64,000 nt of DNA from Allobosea sp. AAP35 (GTDB lineage: Bacteria; Pseudomonadota; Alphaproteobacteria; Rhizobiales; Beijerinckiaceae): the NCBI RefSeq assembly GCF_001295925.1, contig NZ_LJHQ01000063.1:1-64000 (forward strand), written 5' to 3'. This document shows, one piece after another, positions 1 to 8,947 of this stretch. A program made the translations under genes and the position numbers. Within the stretch, counting starts at the first letter, position 1. Each line of letters begins with the position of its first letter. The notes under the pieces were generated by a model. The model saw only the letters and a program-made list of their open reading frames with translations, was not told the origin of the DNA and did not search any database.

Positions 1-1
1 C

Positions 2-313
2 GAGCGCGAGCCGCGACGCGACGAGCGGCCCCGTTCCGGCCCGCGTGGGCCCCGGCCCGAGGGGCAGGGCGCCGGTCAGCCTCAGGGTCAGGGCCGTACC
101 GACCAGGGTCGTGGCCCCCGGCCCGATGGCAAGCGCGACGGCCGCCCAGGCGGCGGCGGTGGCAGCGGCGGTCCGCGCCGCGACGATCGCGGCGGCGGCG
201 AACGCTTCCAGCAGCCACCAAGGCCACGCCCGGCCGATCGCGAGCCGGACCCGGATTCGCCCTTCGCCAAGCTCGCCGCGCTGAAAGCCCAGCTCGAAGG
301 CCGCAAGAGCTGA
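2..313 (+). CDS. C-terminal tail of a probable RNA helicase (5' partial)
   Basis: The frame is open from base 2 to a TGA at 311-313 and gives about 103 residues. The first 80 are low-complexity Arg/Gly/Pro/Asp-rich sequence with GGGGGSGG and RRDDRGGG stretches. The end (FAKLAALKAQLEGRKS) is helical. Disordered basic tails ending in FAKLAALK-type sequence close the large DEAD/DEAH (SUV3-like) helicases that precede an S4-domain gene, fdxA and carD in many Rhizobiales. The call rests on that context plus the tail, since no helicase motif lies inside the window. The next gene starts 16 nt downstream. Confidence 0.55.
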   Translation, partial: EREPRRDERPRSGPRGPRPEGQGAGQPQGQGRTDQGRGPRPDGKRDGRPGGGGGSGGPRRDDRGGGERFQQPPRPRPADREPDPDSPFAKLAALKAQLEGRKS

Positions 314-329
314 CGGCGGCTGGCGACAC

Positions 330-641
330 GTGCGGGACGATCGTCAGAGGCTCGACAAATGGCTCTGGTTCGCGCGCTTCGCCAAGACGCGCCCGGCGGC
401 CGTCCGCCTGATCGAGGATGGCCATGTCCGGCTGGAAGGCCGGCGGGTCAAGAATCCGGCGCATGGGCTCAAGCTTGGCGACGTGCTCACGCTCGCCTTG
501 CCGCATGCAACCCCGGTGGTGAAGCTGCTCGCCCTGGGTGAGCGGCGCGGCCCCTTCGAGGAGGCGCGGTTGCTCTACGAGCGGCTCGATGAGGCCGGAC
601 GCGGCGATCCGTCTCTTGCCGTTGCGGACGACGACAGCTAA
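330..641 (+). CDS. S4-domain RNA-binding protein (Hsp15/HslR-like)
   Basis: A 103-residue basic protein. Residues 6-55 form an S4 RNA-binding domain: RLDKWLWFARFAKTRPAAV, then a loop with IEDGHVRLEGRRVKNPAHGLKLGDVL. Proteins of this size and layout belong to the Hsp15 family; E. coli Hsp15 binds stalled 50S subunits carrying nascent chains. The C-terminal tail is acidic (ADDDS). The start is a GTG at 330, which puts the S4 motif near the N-terminus; an ATG at 359 is in another frame. It lies 16 nt after the helicase tail and is probably co-transcribed with it. An RNA-related role is inferred from the domain. Confidence 0.85.
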   Translation: MRDDRQRLDKWLWFARFAKTRPAAVRLIEDGHVRLEGRRVKNPAHGLKLGDVLTLALPHATPVVKLLALGERRGPFEEARLLYERLDEAGRGDPSLAVADDDS

Positions 642-815
642 AAAATGCTGCCGATCGTTTGTATGCAAATGAATCAAGGCCTCCCGGATGGGAGCATCAT
701 CAGGCGGCGATCGGTGCAAAGCGCGGGTCCTGCCCCCAAGCGAACCGGCAGGCCTTGAAACGCGAGGTTTTCAAGGCTTTATGGGCCGTACTGGTAGACG
801 GGAAGGACCGGCGAC

Positions 816-1154
816 ATGACCTATGTGGTCACCGAGAACTGCATCAAGTGCAAGTATATGGATTGCGTCGAGGTTTGCCCGGTCGACTGCTTCTATGAGG
901 GCGAAAACATGCTCGTCATCCATCCTGACGAGTGCATCGATTGCGGCGTCTGCGAGCCCGAATGCCCGGCCGAGGCGATCAAGCCAGATACCGAGCCCGG
1001 ACTGGAGAGCTGGCTGCAGCTCAATTCAAAGTACGCGTCCAGCTGGCCCAACATCACGCAGAAGAAGGACGCGCCCTCTGACGCGAAGGCCTTCGACGGC
1101 GTCGCCGGCAAGCTCGACGCGCATTTCTCCGCCAATCCCGGCGAAGGCGACTGA
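816..1154 (+). CDS. fdxA: Seven-iron ferredoxin FdxA
   Basis: A 112-residue soluble ferredoxin. The N-terminal half carries two cysteine clusters: [17 protein letters not shown] (residues 9-25) and [12 protein letters not shown] (about 40-51). This layout binds one 3Fe-4S and one 4Fe-4S cluster. The C-terminal 50 residues have the usual FdxA extension ([16 protein letters not shown]). It transfers electrons in the cytoplasm; its partner cannot be read from the sequence. The start at 816 follows GGAAGGACCGGCGAC. Placement before carD is the standard Rhizobiales order. Length matches the family. Confidence 0.95.
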   Translation: MTYVVTENCIKCKYMDCVEVCPVDCFYEGENMLVIHPDECIDCGVCEPECPAEAIKPDTEPGLESWLQLNSKYASSWPNITQKKDAPSDAKAFDGVAGKLDAHFSANPGEGD

Positions 1155-1255
1155 AGCGCCGGTTCCAGCGACGAGAACGCGTCCGATTGGCGCAAGAAAA
1201 CCGTCCGGCAGCGTTAACCACGCAGGGGCGGCAGCCTGCCTGAATGCGTTTACCT

Positions 1256-1284
1256 TTGATTCGGCGTGTTTTTTATGCTATATC
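1256..1284 (+). promoter_or_regulatory. Candidate sigma70-type promoter for carD
   Basis: TTGATT (1256-1261), a 17-nt spacer and TATATC (1279-1284) resemble -35 and -10 boxes. They sit about 270 nt upstream of the chosen carD start, in an AT-richer patch of the 397-bp gap 1155-1551. The rest of the gap holds a short hairpin (CCGGCA/TGCCGG near 1367-1383) and no convincing gene. Promoter function is inferred from the motif only. Confidence 0.35.
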
Positions 1285-1551
1285 ATCAGCTCAGTCGCAT
1301 TCGTTCCGCATGCCCCTGCGAGGTTTTCCACAGACGGGGCGTCCCCTTCAAAAGAACACTGAGAGCCGCCGGCATCTTTTGCCGGAGCACCAGATGTCTT
1401 TGGCCGGTGGCGTAGAACAGACGATCGACTGAGGGAGCGTGAAGCGGCCGGCGCAAGTTGCGCTGCATCAGGCGGAGTGTCTCCGGTCATCCGGCCGGGG
1501 ATTGAGAATTTCGAGCCCGCGTCCAGCGGTCCGGTCAGGAGTCGTAACGGC

Positions 1552-2154
1552 ATGTCCATGGTGAAGAAAGCTGTTGTGCGCCAGGGTTTCAAGACGGGCG
1601 AGTTCGTCGTTTACCCGTCTCATGGCGTCGGTCAGATCACGGCGATCGAGGAGCAGGAAGTCGCTGGCTTCAAGCTCGAACTCTTCGTCGTCAGCTTCGC
1701 CAAGGACAAGATGACCCTGCGCGTTCCCACCGCCAAGGCGGCCAGCGTCGGTCTGCGCAAGCTCGCCGATGCCGAGAGCGTCACCAAGGCCCTGACCACG
1801 CTGACCGGCCGCGCCCGCGTCAAGCGCACCATGTGGTCGCGCCGCGCCCAGGAATATGAGGCGAAGATCAATTCGGGCGATCTCGTCGCCATCGCTGAGG
1901 TCGTTCGCGATCTCTATCGGTCCGAGGCCCAGCCCGAGCAGTCCTATTCCGAGCGTCAGCTCTACGAAGCGGCGGTTGATCGCATGACCCGCGAGATCGC
2001 GGTCGTCGACGACATCACCGAGACCGAAGCCCTCAAGAAGATCGAGGGGCAGCTCGCCAAGTCGCCGCGCCGCCCCGGCAAGGGCGAAGTCGTGGAAGCC
2101 GCCGAGGACGAGGCCGAAAGCGACAACGACGACATCAAGGAAGAGGCCGCCTGA
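1552..2154 (+). CDS. carD: CarD-family transcriptional regulator
   Basis: A 200-residue protein. Residues about 12-70 form the CarD/TRCF RNA-polymerase-interaction domain (FKTGEFVVYPSHGVGQI, then a beta-rich segment). A helical DNA-binding region follows (RRAQEYEAKINSGDLVAIAE) and the tail is acidic (EAAEDEAESDNDDIKEEAA). CarD proteins bind the RNA polymerase beta subunit and stabilise open complexes at rRNA and other promoters. The start ATG at 1552 is chosen because AGGAG lies 11 nt upstream and the domain begins at once; an upstream start at 1477 would add 25 unconserved residues. A strong terminator follows. Confidence 0.9.
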   Translation: MSMVKKAVVRQGFKTGEFVVYPSHGVGQITAIEEQEVAGFKLELFVVSFAKDKMTLRVPTAKAASVGLRKLADAESVTKALTTLTGRARVKRTMWSRRAQEYEAKINSGDLVAIAEVVRDLYRSEAQPEQSYSERQLYEAAVDRMTREIAVVDDITETEALKKIEGQLAKSPRRPGKGEVVEAAEDEAESDNDDIKEEAA

Positions 2155-2182
2155 TCCAGGCTTCTCCGGTCTGCGAAACGAA

Positions 2183-2210
2183 AACCCGGCGGGCGACCGC
2201 CGGGTTCTTT
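2183..2210. terminator. Rho-independent terminator between carD and a converging hydrolase gene
   Basis: A perfect 10-bp stem AACCCGGCGG (2183-2192) / CCGCCGGGTT (2197-2206) with a GCGA tetraloop is followed by TTCTTT. The flanks are A-rich on the left and T-rich on the right, so it can work in both directions for carD (+) and the dienelactone hydrolase gene (-). Confidence 0.9.
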
Positions 2211-2232
2211 CGTCTTGGCGGGTTCGACGCCG

Positions 2233-3102
2233 TCAGCTGGCGCCGGTCTCCGCCGCCAGGACGGCGACCGACCGCTCCCACGCCAGCTTTGCCGCCGCCG
2301 CATTGTAGCGCTCGGTGCTGGTGTCGTTCAGGAAGGCATGGTCGACATCCGGATAGACGACAACCTCGTGGCGGATGCCGGCTGTCTTCAGCGCCGCCTC
2401 ATACGCGGGCAGCGCCTGTACCAGCCGCGCATCGCGCGCGGCGTGCTGGATCAGCATCCGCGCCTTGATCTGCGGCACCTTCGCCAGATCCGGCGAGCGG
2501 CCATAGAAGACAACACCTGCGGCAAGTTCGGGAATGGCCACGGCAAGATCGTTGACCACCCCGCCACCCCAGCAAAAGCCAATCGCGCCGGTCTTGCCCG
2601 TTGCATCCGGCCGCGCGGCGAGAAGCGCCAGCGCCGCCCGGCCCTGACTCAGAACATCCGCCGCAGGCAGCCGCGAGAACATCGCGCGGGCCTCGTCGGG
2701 ATCCTTTGGCGTGCCGCCGAGCGGCGTTAGGAAATCGAGCCCCAGCGCGGTGAAGCCGGCAAGCGCCATGCGCCGCGTCACATCCTCGATATGCGGATTG
2801 AGCCCGCGATTTTCATGGATGACCAGAACGCCGCCGCGGCGACCCGCCGCCTTGGGCGTGGCGAGATGGCCCTTGAGAGCGACGCCGCCCGCGACAACGT
2901 CAAGCCGTTCGACGGCGATGCGGGCATCGTCGGGCGCGATCTGCTGAGCCTGCGCATAGTTCGGCTCGAGCACGGACAGCGCCGCCTCCGCAGCTGCCGC
3001 AGACCCCGCGAGCACCATCAGCCGGTTGAAGAAGACGCGACGGTCGAGCGGCTTGTGGGTGTATTCGTCGTAGAGTTCGACGATCCGGCGATCGAGCGCC
3101 AT
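2233..3102 (-). CDS. Dienelactone hydrolase family protein
   Basis: A 289-residue alpha/beta hydrolase of the dienelactone hydrolase family. The nucleophile motif is GFCWGGG (Cys), the acid lies in HAARDARL and the His in DVDHAFLND, giving the Cys-Asp-His triad of this family. The N-terminal 60 residues hold a hydrophobic stretch (MVLAGSAAAAEAALSVL) preceded by RR, compatible with a Tat-like or Sec export signal. The start at 3102 has a perfect AGGAGGT ribosome site; a longer frame to 3174 lacks one. The substrate is unknown. The gene stands alone and converges on carD. Confidence 0.85.
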   Translation of the reverse strand: MALDRRIVELYDEYTHKPLDRRVFFNRLMVLAGSAAAAEAALSVLEPNYAQAQQIAPDDARIAVERLDVVAGGVALKGHLATPKAAGRRGGVLVIHENRGLNPHIEDVTRRMALAGFTALGLDFLTPLGGTPKDPDEARAMFSRLPAADVLSQGRAALALLAARPDATGKTGAIGFCWGGGVVNDLAVAIPELAAGVVFYGRSPDLAKVPQIKARMLIQHAARDARLVQALPAYEAALKTAGIRHEVVVYPDVDHAFLNDTSTERYNAAAAKLAWERSVAVLAAETGAS

Positions 3103-3207
3103 GGTGACCTCCTGTACGAAATCGGACGGCCACAATGGTAGCGGCTTCAGGCCCCGAGAGGCGGCAAGATCCATCCCGTCGCGGCTTCGTGATCCGCGCT
3201 TCGCCGG

Positions 3208-4689
3208 CTATTCCGCGACGATCTTGTAGCGTTGACTTGGCGTGACCACGCCACCACGCTCGATGCCGTTGAGAACCAGGAACAGCTCCTGCGCCCGTTC
3301 CTGTTCGGGCATCCGCGCCGCCAGTGTCGCCGGGGTGTCGCCGGCGGCCGCTGCGACCACCCTGATGGTCATCGGCCTGACCGCCTGCGCTTCTTCGGCG
3401 CTCAAGAGCCGGAAGCTCTCCAGAAGCGCCCGCATGGGTCGCTCCGGATCGGCGTTGCCCTTCGCGGCCAGAATGAAGCGATAGACGCGGCCGCCCGCCT
3501 GCACGGCCGCGAGGCGGAAGCTCCAGTCCGTCCCCCGGCCCAGGGCGATCACGCCCGGCTGCCCGCCGACTTCGAGAGTCTCGATCGCGGTCGTCTCGAC
3601 CCCGTCGATCCAGCCCGCGGCGACATAGGATTGCAGCGTCTGGTCGGGCTTCAGCGTGACGGAATCGAAGCGCAGCGCCTGCGCGCCATTGGCGCTGACG
3701 CCGATCACCATGTCGCGCGCCGATTCGAGCCCAAAGCCGTCGGGCGCGGTGAAGCCGATGCGCAGCGCACTGTTGAGGTAACGCCGCCCGCGCACGACGC
3801 CGTCGCGCGGATCGTCGCCATAGGCGATGCCGTCGATCGCCGAGAGCCAGCGCCCGGCATCGCGCTCGCCAAGGCCTGGCGCCCCGATCTGGCGGGCGGC
3901 GGCGGTGACGGCGGCGATGCGCTCGGGCGTCTGCGGATGGCTCGACAGCATGTCCAGCCGCTTTTCGTCAGGAGACTGATTCTCGCTGCGGCTGCGGAAA
4001 GCCGTGTTGCGACCGAGCGCAACCAAAAAACGCCCGGCGCCATAGGGGTCGTAACCGGCGCGCGCGATGTTGCGGACGCTGATCTCGTCGGCGGTCAGCT
4101 CCTGCTGTCGCGAGAATTTGGCGAGCGAGAGCTTGGAACCTGCCTGGACCGCCGCACCCTGGGCCGGATCCTTGAGGACCTGCGAGACGACCTGGCTGAC
4201 GAGCGCCGATTCCAGTTCGCGCTCGGCCCGCTCGACCGCGTGCTGCGCCGTGACATGGGCGATCTCATGGGCAAGCACGGAGGCGATCTCGGCGGTGTCG
4301 TTGGCCAGCGCCAGCAGGCCGCGCGTGACGTAGAGCCGGCCATTGGGCAGCGCGAAGGCATTCACCGCCGGGGAATTCAGAATCGTGATCTCATAGGTGC
4401 CGATCTGGCCCTCGCCAGCCTTCGCCAATCGCGCCACCACCTCGTCCAGCGCGGCGCGGGCCCGGGAGGCGCGGTATTCGCCGCCAAAGGCCGCAAGCAG
4501 CCGCTGATGCTCGCTCGCGGAGGCGCGCTGCAGCGTGTTGACGCGCGGCGCGATCTCGCCATCGCCGGGCGGCTGTGGCGGCAGCAGCGCGCTCTGATCC
4601 CCGGCACAGCCCAGCAGCAGGACCGCGGGCAGCGCGAGCGCGGCCAGTCTGGGCCAGAGCGGCCTTCGATGTCGCCAGAACGCCAGCAT
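3208..4689 (-). CDS. M48-family zinc metalloprotease, lipoprotein
   Basis: A 493-residue protein. A basic N-terminus and hydrophobic core end in the lipobox LLLGC (Cys28), so it should be lipid-anchored in the periplasm. The zinc site HEIAH is at 141-145 inside VLAHEIAHVTAQHAVER, and the third ligand is expected near LTADEISV. The last 50 residues (GDTPATLAARM...LNGIERGG) resemble a LysM-type cell-wall binding fold. Related proteins (BepA/YfgC class) do quality control at the outer membrane, an inference here. It starts 4 nt after the stop of the upstream nuclease-like gene, so the two are probably one transcript. Confidence 0.88.
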   Translation of the reverse strand: MLAFWRHRRPLWPRLAALALPAVLLLGCAGDQSALLPPQPPGDGEIAPRVNTLQRASASEHQRLLAAFGGEYRASRARAALDEVVARLAKAGEGQIGTYEITILNSPAVNAFALPNGRLYVTRGLLALANDTAEIASVLAHEIAHVTAQHAVERAERELESALVSQVVSQVLKDPAQGAAVQAGSKLSLAKFSRQQELTADEISVRNIARAGYDPYGAGRFLVALGRNTAFRSRSENQSPDEKRLDMLSSHPQTPERIAAVTAAARQIGAPGLGERDAGRWLSAIDGIAYGDDPRDGVVRGRRYLNSALRIGFTAPDGFGLESARDMVIGVSANGAQALRFDSVTLKPDQTLQSYVAAGWIDGVETTAIETLEVGGQPGVIALGRGTDWSFRLAAVQAGGRVYRFILAAKGNADPERPMRALLESFRLLSAEEAQAVRPMTIRVVAAAAGDTPATLAARMPEQERAQELFLVLNGIERGGVVTPSQRYKIVAE

Positions 4690-4693
4690 GCTG

Positions 4694-5500
4694 TCAGTCG
4701 ATCAGTTCCAGGGCGAGCAACGTGGTGACGTCGAGCAGAAGCCCGTCCCGCCCGGAGAGCACGCCGCGCGCCCGCGAGCGTTTACCGCTGACACTCTTCG
4801 CGGTCCAGCCGGCATCCTGCATCTCTCGCCATAGCCTCTTCGTCACCACGATCGATGCGGCCTCTCCGCGCCGGCGTGAAAAATTCAGATAGGTTCTCTG
4901 CGCGCGCTCGCCGACCGAGGCGATCCGCCCCTCCAGCAGCACGAGCCGCCCTTCCTGTTCCTTGAGCGCGGCGAGATCATGACCGTCGATGGCAAGGCCG
5001 CCGGCGGACGCACCTGCAGACGCGACAGTGGCGGGCACCGGGTTGCGGCGCGTACGCACGGCAGGGAGACGCACCTCGCCGCACAGCGTCTGCCTGACCT
5101 CCGGCAGGGCAGAGGCTGCCCCTGCGCCAAGCAGGATGGACGCCACGTCGCGCGGCATTTGCCCCGCCGCCGCCGGCTCAAACAGCCGGGCCGGCAGCCG
5201 GCCCCAGCGGTCGGCCTCGCCGACCAGAACCAGCAGCAGATCCCGCTCGCGCCATGGCCCGATGCCGGCGGCAAACCGCGCGGCCTCCGCTTCGTCCTGC
5301 CGGGGCGCGAGCCCGACCAGGCGCAGCCGTCGCCCGTCCAGCAGAACCGGATCGCCGGCCTCGTCGAGCCCCGACAGACGCACCGCGGGGGTGTCGGGCA
5401 ATTGCAGACAGGCATCGCTCGCACCAGCGACACCGGCCAGTAGCGGCAGGGCCACAAGCGGCACGCCAAGGAAAGAGGCAAGAAGAGGCTTCACCGGCAT
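4694..5500 (-). CDS. Secreted thermonuclease-like (SNase-fold) protein
   Basis: A 268-residue protein with an N-terminal signal sequence (LLASFLGVPLVALPLLAGVAGASDA). The middle part has the beta-barrel pattern of SNase-like proteins (VLLDGRRLRLVGLAP..., EADRWGRLPARLF), and residues about 175-265 form a second OB-like segment (LEGRIASVGERAQRTYLNF). The catalytic Arg/Glu set of staphylococcal nuclease is not clear, so nuclease activity is uncertain. It lies just upstream of the M48 lipoprotein gene on the same strand. The family assignment is from fold pattern only. Confidence 0.6.
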   Translation of the reverse strand: MPVKPLLASFLGVPLVALPLLAGVAGASDACLQLPDTPAVRLSGLDEAGDPVLLDGRRLRLVGLAPRQDEAEAARFAAGIGPWRERDLLLVLVGEADRWGRLPARLFEPAAAGQMPRDVASILLGAGAASALPEVRQTLCGEVRLPAVRTRRNPVPATVASAGASAGGLAIDGHDLAALKEQEGRLVLLEGRIASVGERAQRTYLNFSRRRGEAASIVVTKRLWREMQDAGWTAKSVSGKRSRARGVLSGRDGLLLDVTTLLALELID

Positions 5501-5528
5501 GGTGATTATGCTACATGGTTTGGCGTGC

Positions 5529-5605
<77 letters not shown>

Positions 5606-5679
5606 TTCCCTCATCCGATGGTATACGCGCTGATGGCGGGTTCGATTGCCCTGCCCTTCTGGCTGGCTGGGCGCGTCGG

Positions 5680-6681
5680 TCAGATGGCGATCTCGAGCAT
5701 GATCTTGCCGAGATGGGCGCTCGTCTCCATCAGTTCATGCGCCTGCCGCGCCTCGTCCAGGGGAAAGGTCGCGTGGATGATCGGCTTGACCGTGCCCGCC
5801 TCAAGCAGCGGCCAGACATCGCGACGCAGATGCGCGGCGATCTCGGCCTTGAGCGCGACGGAACGTGGCCGAAGGGTCGAACCGGTGAGCGTCAGGCGCC
5901 GGATCATCAGCGGAGTCAGATCGAGCTCCGCCTTGCTGCCTTGCAAAAAAGCGATCTGCACCAGCCGGCCTTCGACGGCGAGCGCCGCGAGGTTGCGCTG
6001 GATATAGGGGCCTCCGACCATGTCGAGAATCACGTCGACGCCACGCCCCTCCGTCAGCCGCTTGACTTCGGCACCGAAATCCCGGGCGCGGTAGTCGATC
6101 GCCTCATCGGCGCCAAGGGAGCGGCAGAACTCGCATTTCTCGGGCGACCCGGCCGTCGCATAGACCGTGGCGCCCGCGTTTTTCGCAAGCTGGATCGCGG
6201 TCGAGCCGATGCCGCTGGAGCCGCCATGAATCAGGATGGTTTCGCCTGTCGTCAGCCGCCCGCGCGTGAAGACGTTGTCATGGACGGTGAAATAGGTCTC
6301 CGGCAGGCCGCCGGCCTCCAGCAGCGAAAGCGGCTTGGGCACGGGCATGCAGAGCGGCTCCTCGGCCACCGCATATTGTGCATAGCCGCCGCTGATCAAA
6401 AGCGCACAGACCGCCTCGCCGACGCGGCTTTCCGCGACGCCCGTCCCCACGGCGACGATGTGGCCCGAAACCTCGAGGCCGGGGATGGCCGTGGCGCCGG
6501 GAGGCGGCGGGTAGCCACCGGCGCGCTGCAGGCAGTCAGGCCGGTTGATACCGGCTGCCGCGACCGCGATCAACACCTGGCCAGGGCCAGGTTGCGGCAC
6601 CGGCGCGGTTTCGATCTCGATCACCTCGGGGCCACCCGGCCCCGAAAAGCGCACCTGCTTCATCGTCTGCGGCAATGCCAT
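5680..6681 (-). CDS. NAD(P)H:quinone oxidoreductase, zinc-less MDR family
   Basis: A 333-residue medium-chain reductase of the QOR/PIG3 type. The N-terminal GroES-like half contains GINRPDCLQRAGGYPPPPG and GLEVSGHIVAVG. The Rossmann half has the cofactor loop GGSSGIGSTAIQLAK and continues to LGKIMLEIAI. No zinc-binding cysteine set is seen. Such enzymes reduce quinones or enones with NADPH in the cytoplasm. The start ATG at 6681 has GGAG 11 nt upstream; a frame to 6801 adds 40 unconserved residues. It has no obvious operon partner. Confidence 0.88.
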   Translation of the reverse strand: MALPQTMKQVRFSGPGGPEVIEIETAPVPQPGPGQVLIAVAAAGINRPDCLQRAGGYPPPPGATAIPGLEVSGHIVAVGTGVAESRVGEAVCALLISGGYAQYAVAEEPLCMPVPKPLSLLEAGGLPETYFTVHDNVFTRGRLTTGETILIHGGSSGIGSTAIQLAKNAGATVYATAGSPEKCEFCRSLGADEAIDYRARDFGAEVKRLTEGRGVDVILDMVGGPYIQRNLAALAVEGRLVQIAFLQGSKAELDLTPLMIRRLTLTGSTLRPRSVALKAEIAAHLRRDVWPLLEAGTVKPIIHATFPLDEARQAHELMETSAHLGKIMLEIAI

Positions 6682-6828
6682 GATCTTCATCTCTCCCTGG
6701 TCGGGTCCTGCCGGGAGCATGCTCTGATCGCAAAAGCGAAGTCCACCGTCTTCGACGAGCCGGTGGAAGCGCTCGAAACGCTCCTCCTTCAACCCCGGCA
6801 ACCAGGCGAAGCTCAGTTTTCCAGTCCG

Positions 6829-8166
6829 TCACTTCGGCGGCACCGGGAACGACACGGTCGCGAGGAGCCCCGGGCCCGAAGGCGAAGGCGTCAGGCTGAC
6901 CGTCGCATCCAGGCGCCCCAGCGCCGCCTCGACGATGGCCAGGCCGAGCCCGCTGCCGGCCGATCGCGACGCACGCCCGCGATAAAACCGCTGAGTGACC
7001 AGCGCCAGCTCGTCAGGGGGGATGCCCGGTCCCGCATCCTCGACCGTGACCTCGCAGGCGCCGACGCGCCGCCAACTGACAAGCCCGCCGGGTGGGCTGT
7101 GTTCGCAGGCGTTCTCGTGGAGATTGCGCAGGGCAAACCTGAGGTGATCGGCATCCCCCACCAGAACGAGCGTGTCGAGCGCGGGGTCGATATCGACGCG
7201 AACATTTGCCCACTGCCTGTCCCGGTCGATCTCGGCGAGCAGCGGTCCGACGGCCATCGGCATCCGTTCGCGTTTGGCGACAGCGGCCTCCAGCCGGGCC
7301 AGCGCGAGCAGCTGGCTCACCAGCCGCGCCGTGCGGTCGACGCCGCGAATGATCTTCTCCAGCGCCGATGACCGCATCTCGGGGGTCTCGGCGGCCTGGG
7401 CGATCTGGGCCTGCGTCCGGATTCCCGCAAGCGGCGTGCGCAGCTCATGCGCCGCGAAGGCGGTGAAGGCCCGCTCCTGCGCCCGCGCGGTGTCGAGACG
7501 GGAAAACAACCCGTTGAGCGCATCCGTCACGGGCCGGATCTCGTCGACGACCTCGGGCTGGACGGGACCAAGATCATCGGCCGGGCGCGCCTGCAGATCG
7601 GCTGCCACCTGGCGCAGGGGCGCCAGCCCACGGCCCACGGCAAGCCAGATCAGCCCGGCAAACAGCGGCAGCATCAGCAGGGTCGGCGCGACGAGGCCGA
7701 GCACGAGATCCTGGACCAGCCGATCGCGCAGACCGAGCCTGTCACCGACCAGCACGCGCACGCCCTTCACGGCATCCTCGATCGCATAGACGCGCCAGAG
7801 TTCGCCTTCGATGGTGCTGTCGGAAAAGCCCGCGCCATGGCCGGAGAGCCGCGTACTTGGCGCCGCGCTGGAAGCAGCGACAAGACGCCCGCCCAGCGAC
7901 CAGATCTGGCAGGACAGCTGGCGTTCATAAGCCGCGCCTCCCGTCGAGGCAGCCGCTGGCGGGATCGCGCCGATGGCCGCCTGCGCCGTGCCTTCATCGT
8001 CGCGCACGAGCGAGGCCACCATGCGCGCGGCCTCCTGCAGCCTTGTATCGAGCACGCGTTCGAGCTCGGCCTTGGTGCCGAGATAGATCCATGTTGTCGC
8101 CGCCAGCCAGATCACGCTGGTGGTCGCAACGAGGATCATGAAGATCCGGGTTTTCAGAGAGGTCAT
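6829..8166 (-). CDS. Sensor histidine kinase, QseC/TctE-like
   Basis: A 445-residue inner-membrane kinase. TM1 is at about 8-30, a periplasmic sensor at 31-155, TM2 at about 156-178, a HAMP-like linker to 230, then the DHp H-box AAHELRTPLAG with His240. ATP-binding motifs follow: N box (HENACEHSP), G1 (EDAGPGIPP), F (FYRG) and G2 (GSGLGLAIVE). It autophosphorylates and passes phosphate to the regulator encoded just upstream, whose stop overlaps this start by 4 nt (ATGA). The signal is unknown; a role in envelope or disulfide stress is only suggested by the divergent dsbA-like gene. Confidence 0.93.
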   Translation of the reverse strand: MTSLKTRIFMILVATTSVIWLAATTWIYLGTKAELERVLDTRLQEAARMVASLVRDDEGTAQAAIGAIPPAAASTGGAAYERQLSCQIWSLGGRLVAASSAAPSTRLSGHGAGFSDSTIEGELWRVYAIEDAVKGVRVLVGDRLGLRDRLVQDLVLGLVAPTLLMLPLFAGLIWLAVGRGLAPLRQVAADLQARPADDLGPVQPEVVDEIRPVTDALNGLFSRLDTARAQERAFTAFAAHELRTPLAGIRTQAQIAQAAETPEMRSSALEKIIRGVDRTARLVSQLLALARLEAAVAKRERMPMAVGPLLAEIDRDRQWANVRVDIDPALDTLVLVGDADHLRFALRNLHENACEHSPPGGLVSWRRVGACEVTVEDAGPGIPPDELALVTQRFYRGRASRSAGSGLGLAIVEAALGRLDATVSLTPSPSGPGLLATVSFPVPPK

Positions 8167-8825
8167 GGCCCCCTCCTCAGACGATAGCCGAGACCGCGCA
8201 TCGTCTCGATCAGATCGCGGCCGAGCTTCTGGCGCAGATTGTGGATATGGACCTCGATGGCATTGCTCTCGATATCCTCCTGCCAGCCATAGAGCCGCTC
8301 TTCGAGATCAGGCCGTGAGAAGATCACGCCAGGACGTTCCGCGAGCGCGCGCAGGATCGCGAATTCGCGCCGCGTGACCTCGATCGCGAGGCCGTCGCGG
8401 GCGACGCTGTGACTGGCGGGGTCGAGCACCAGACCGGCGGCCGCGATCGTGGCCGCGGCCCGGCCCTGCCCGCGCCTGGCGATCGCCCGCAGCCTCGCGG
8501 CCAGTTCGCCGAGATCGAAGGGCTTGCCGAGGTAGTCGTCGGCGCCGCGATCGAGCCCCGCGATCCGGTCGCGGCTCTCGTCGAGTGCGGTCAGGACCAG
8601 GACCGGCCGCGTCTCGCCTGCTTCGCGAAGCCTCGCGAGCAGGTCGAGGCCCGATCCGTCCGGCAGCATCACGTCGAGCACGATCGCATCGAAAAGCCCC
8701 GCCACCAGCGCATGGCGACCATCGGCGCAGGAGCCAACCACCTCGGCATTGATGCCATGGAGCTTGAGCCCGACGGCAAGCCCGTCGGCCAGGATCGGGT
8801 CGTCTTCGACGATCAACACGCGCAT
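8163..8825 (-). CDS. OmpR-family response regulator
   Basis: A 220-residue regulator. The receiver domain (1-115) has acidic EDD at 7-9, phospho-acceptor Asp51 in VLDVMLPDGSG, and Thr/Lys in LVLTALDE and YLGKPFD. The C-terminal winged helix (about 130-218) contains EVTRREFAILRALAERPG and SNAIEVHIHNLRQKL. It controls transcription in response to the overlapping kinase. A direct repeat 34 bp upstream of its start (GCTTAAG twice, 11-bp period) could be its own operator. Confidence 0.95.
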   Translation of the reverse strand: MRVLIVEDDPILADGLAVGLKLHGINAEVVGSCADGRHALVAGLFDAIVLDVMLPDGSGLDLLARLREAGETRPVLVLTALDESRDRIAGLDRGADDYLGKPFDLGELAARLRAIARRGQGRAAATIAAAGLVLDPASHSVARDGLAIEVTRREFAILRALAERPGVIFSRPDLEERLYGWQEDIESNAIEVHIHNLRQKLGRDLIETMRGLGYRLRRGP

Positions 8826-8856
8826 GTGATCTCCTCGGCGCCAGCAACCCGGCCCA

Positions 8857-8874
8857 GCTTAAGGCTGGCTTAAG
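8857..8874. promoter_or_regulatory. Direct repeat GCTTAAG-N4-GCTTAAG between regulator and dsbA-like gene
   Basis: GCTTAAG occurs at 8857-8863 and 8868-8874, an 11-bp period as for dimers of OmpR-type regulators. The same bases form TTAA-N7-TTAA (8859-8873), the consensus of the alphaproteobacterial cell-cycle regulator CtrA. It lies in the 122-bp divergent gap and could serve both genes. Which protein binds cannot be told. Confidence 0.5.
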
Positions 8875-8947
8875 CTGAGGGGCGCCGATGGCGGCATCCG
8901 AGGCCAGAGCGGCCGCCACCCAAAAACAGCTGACAAGGACCAAACCG

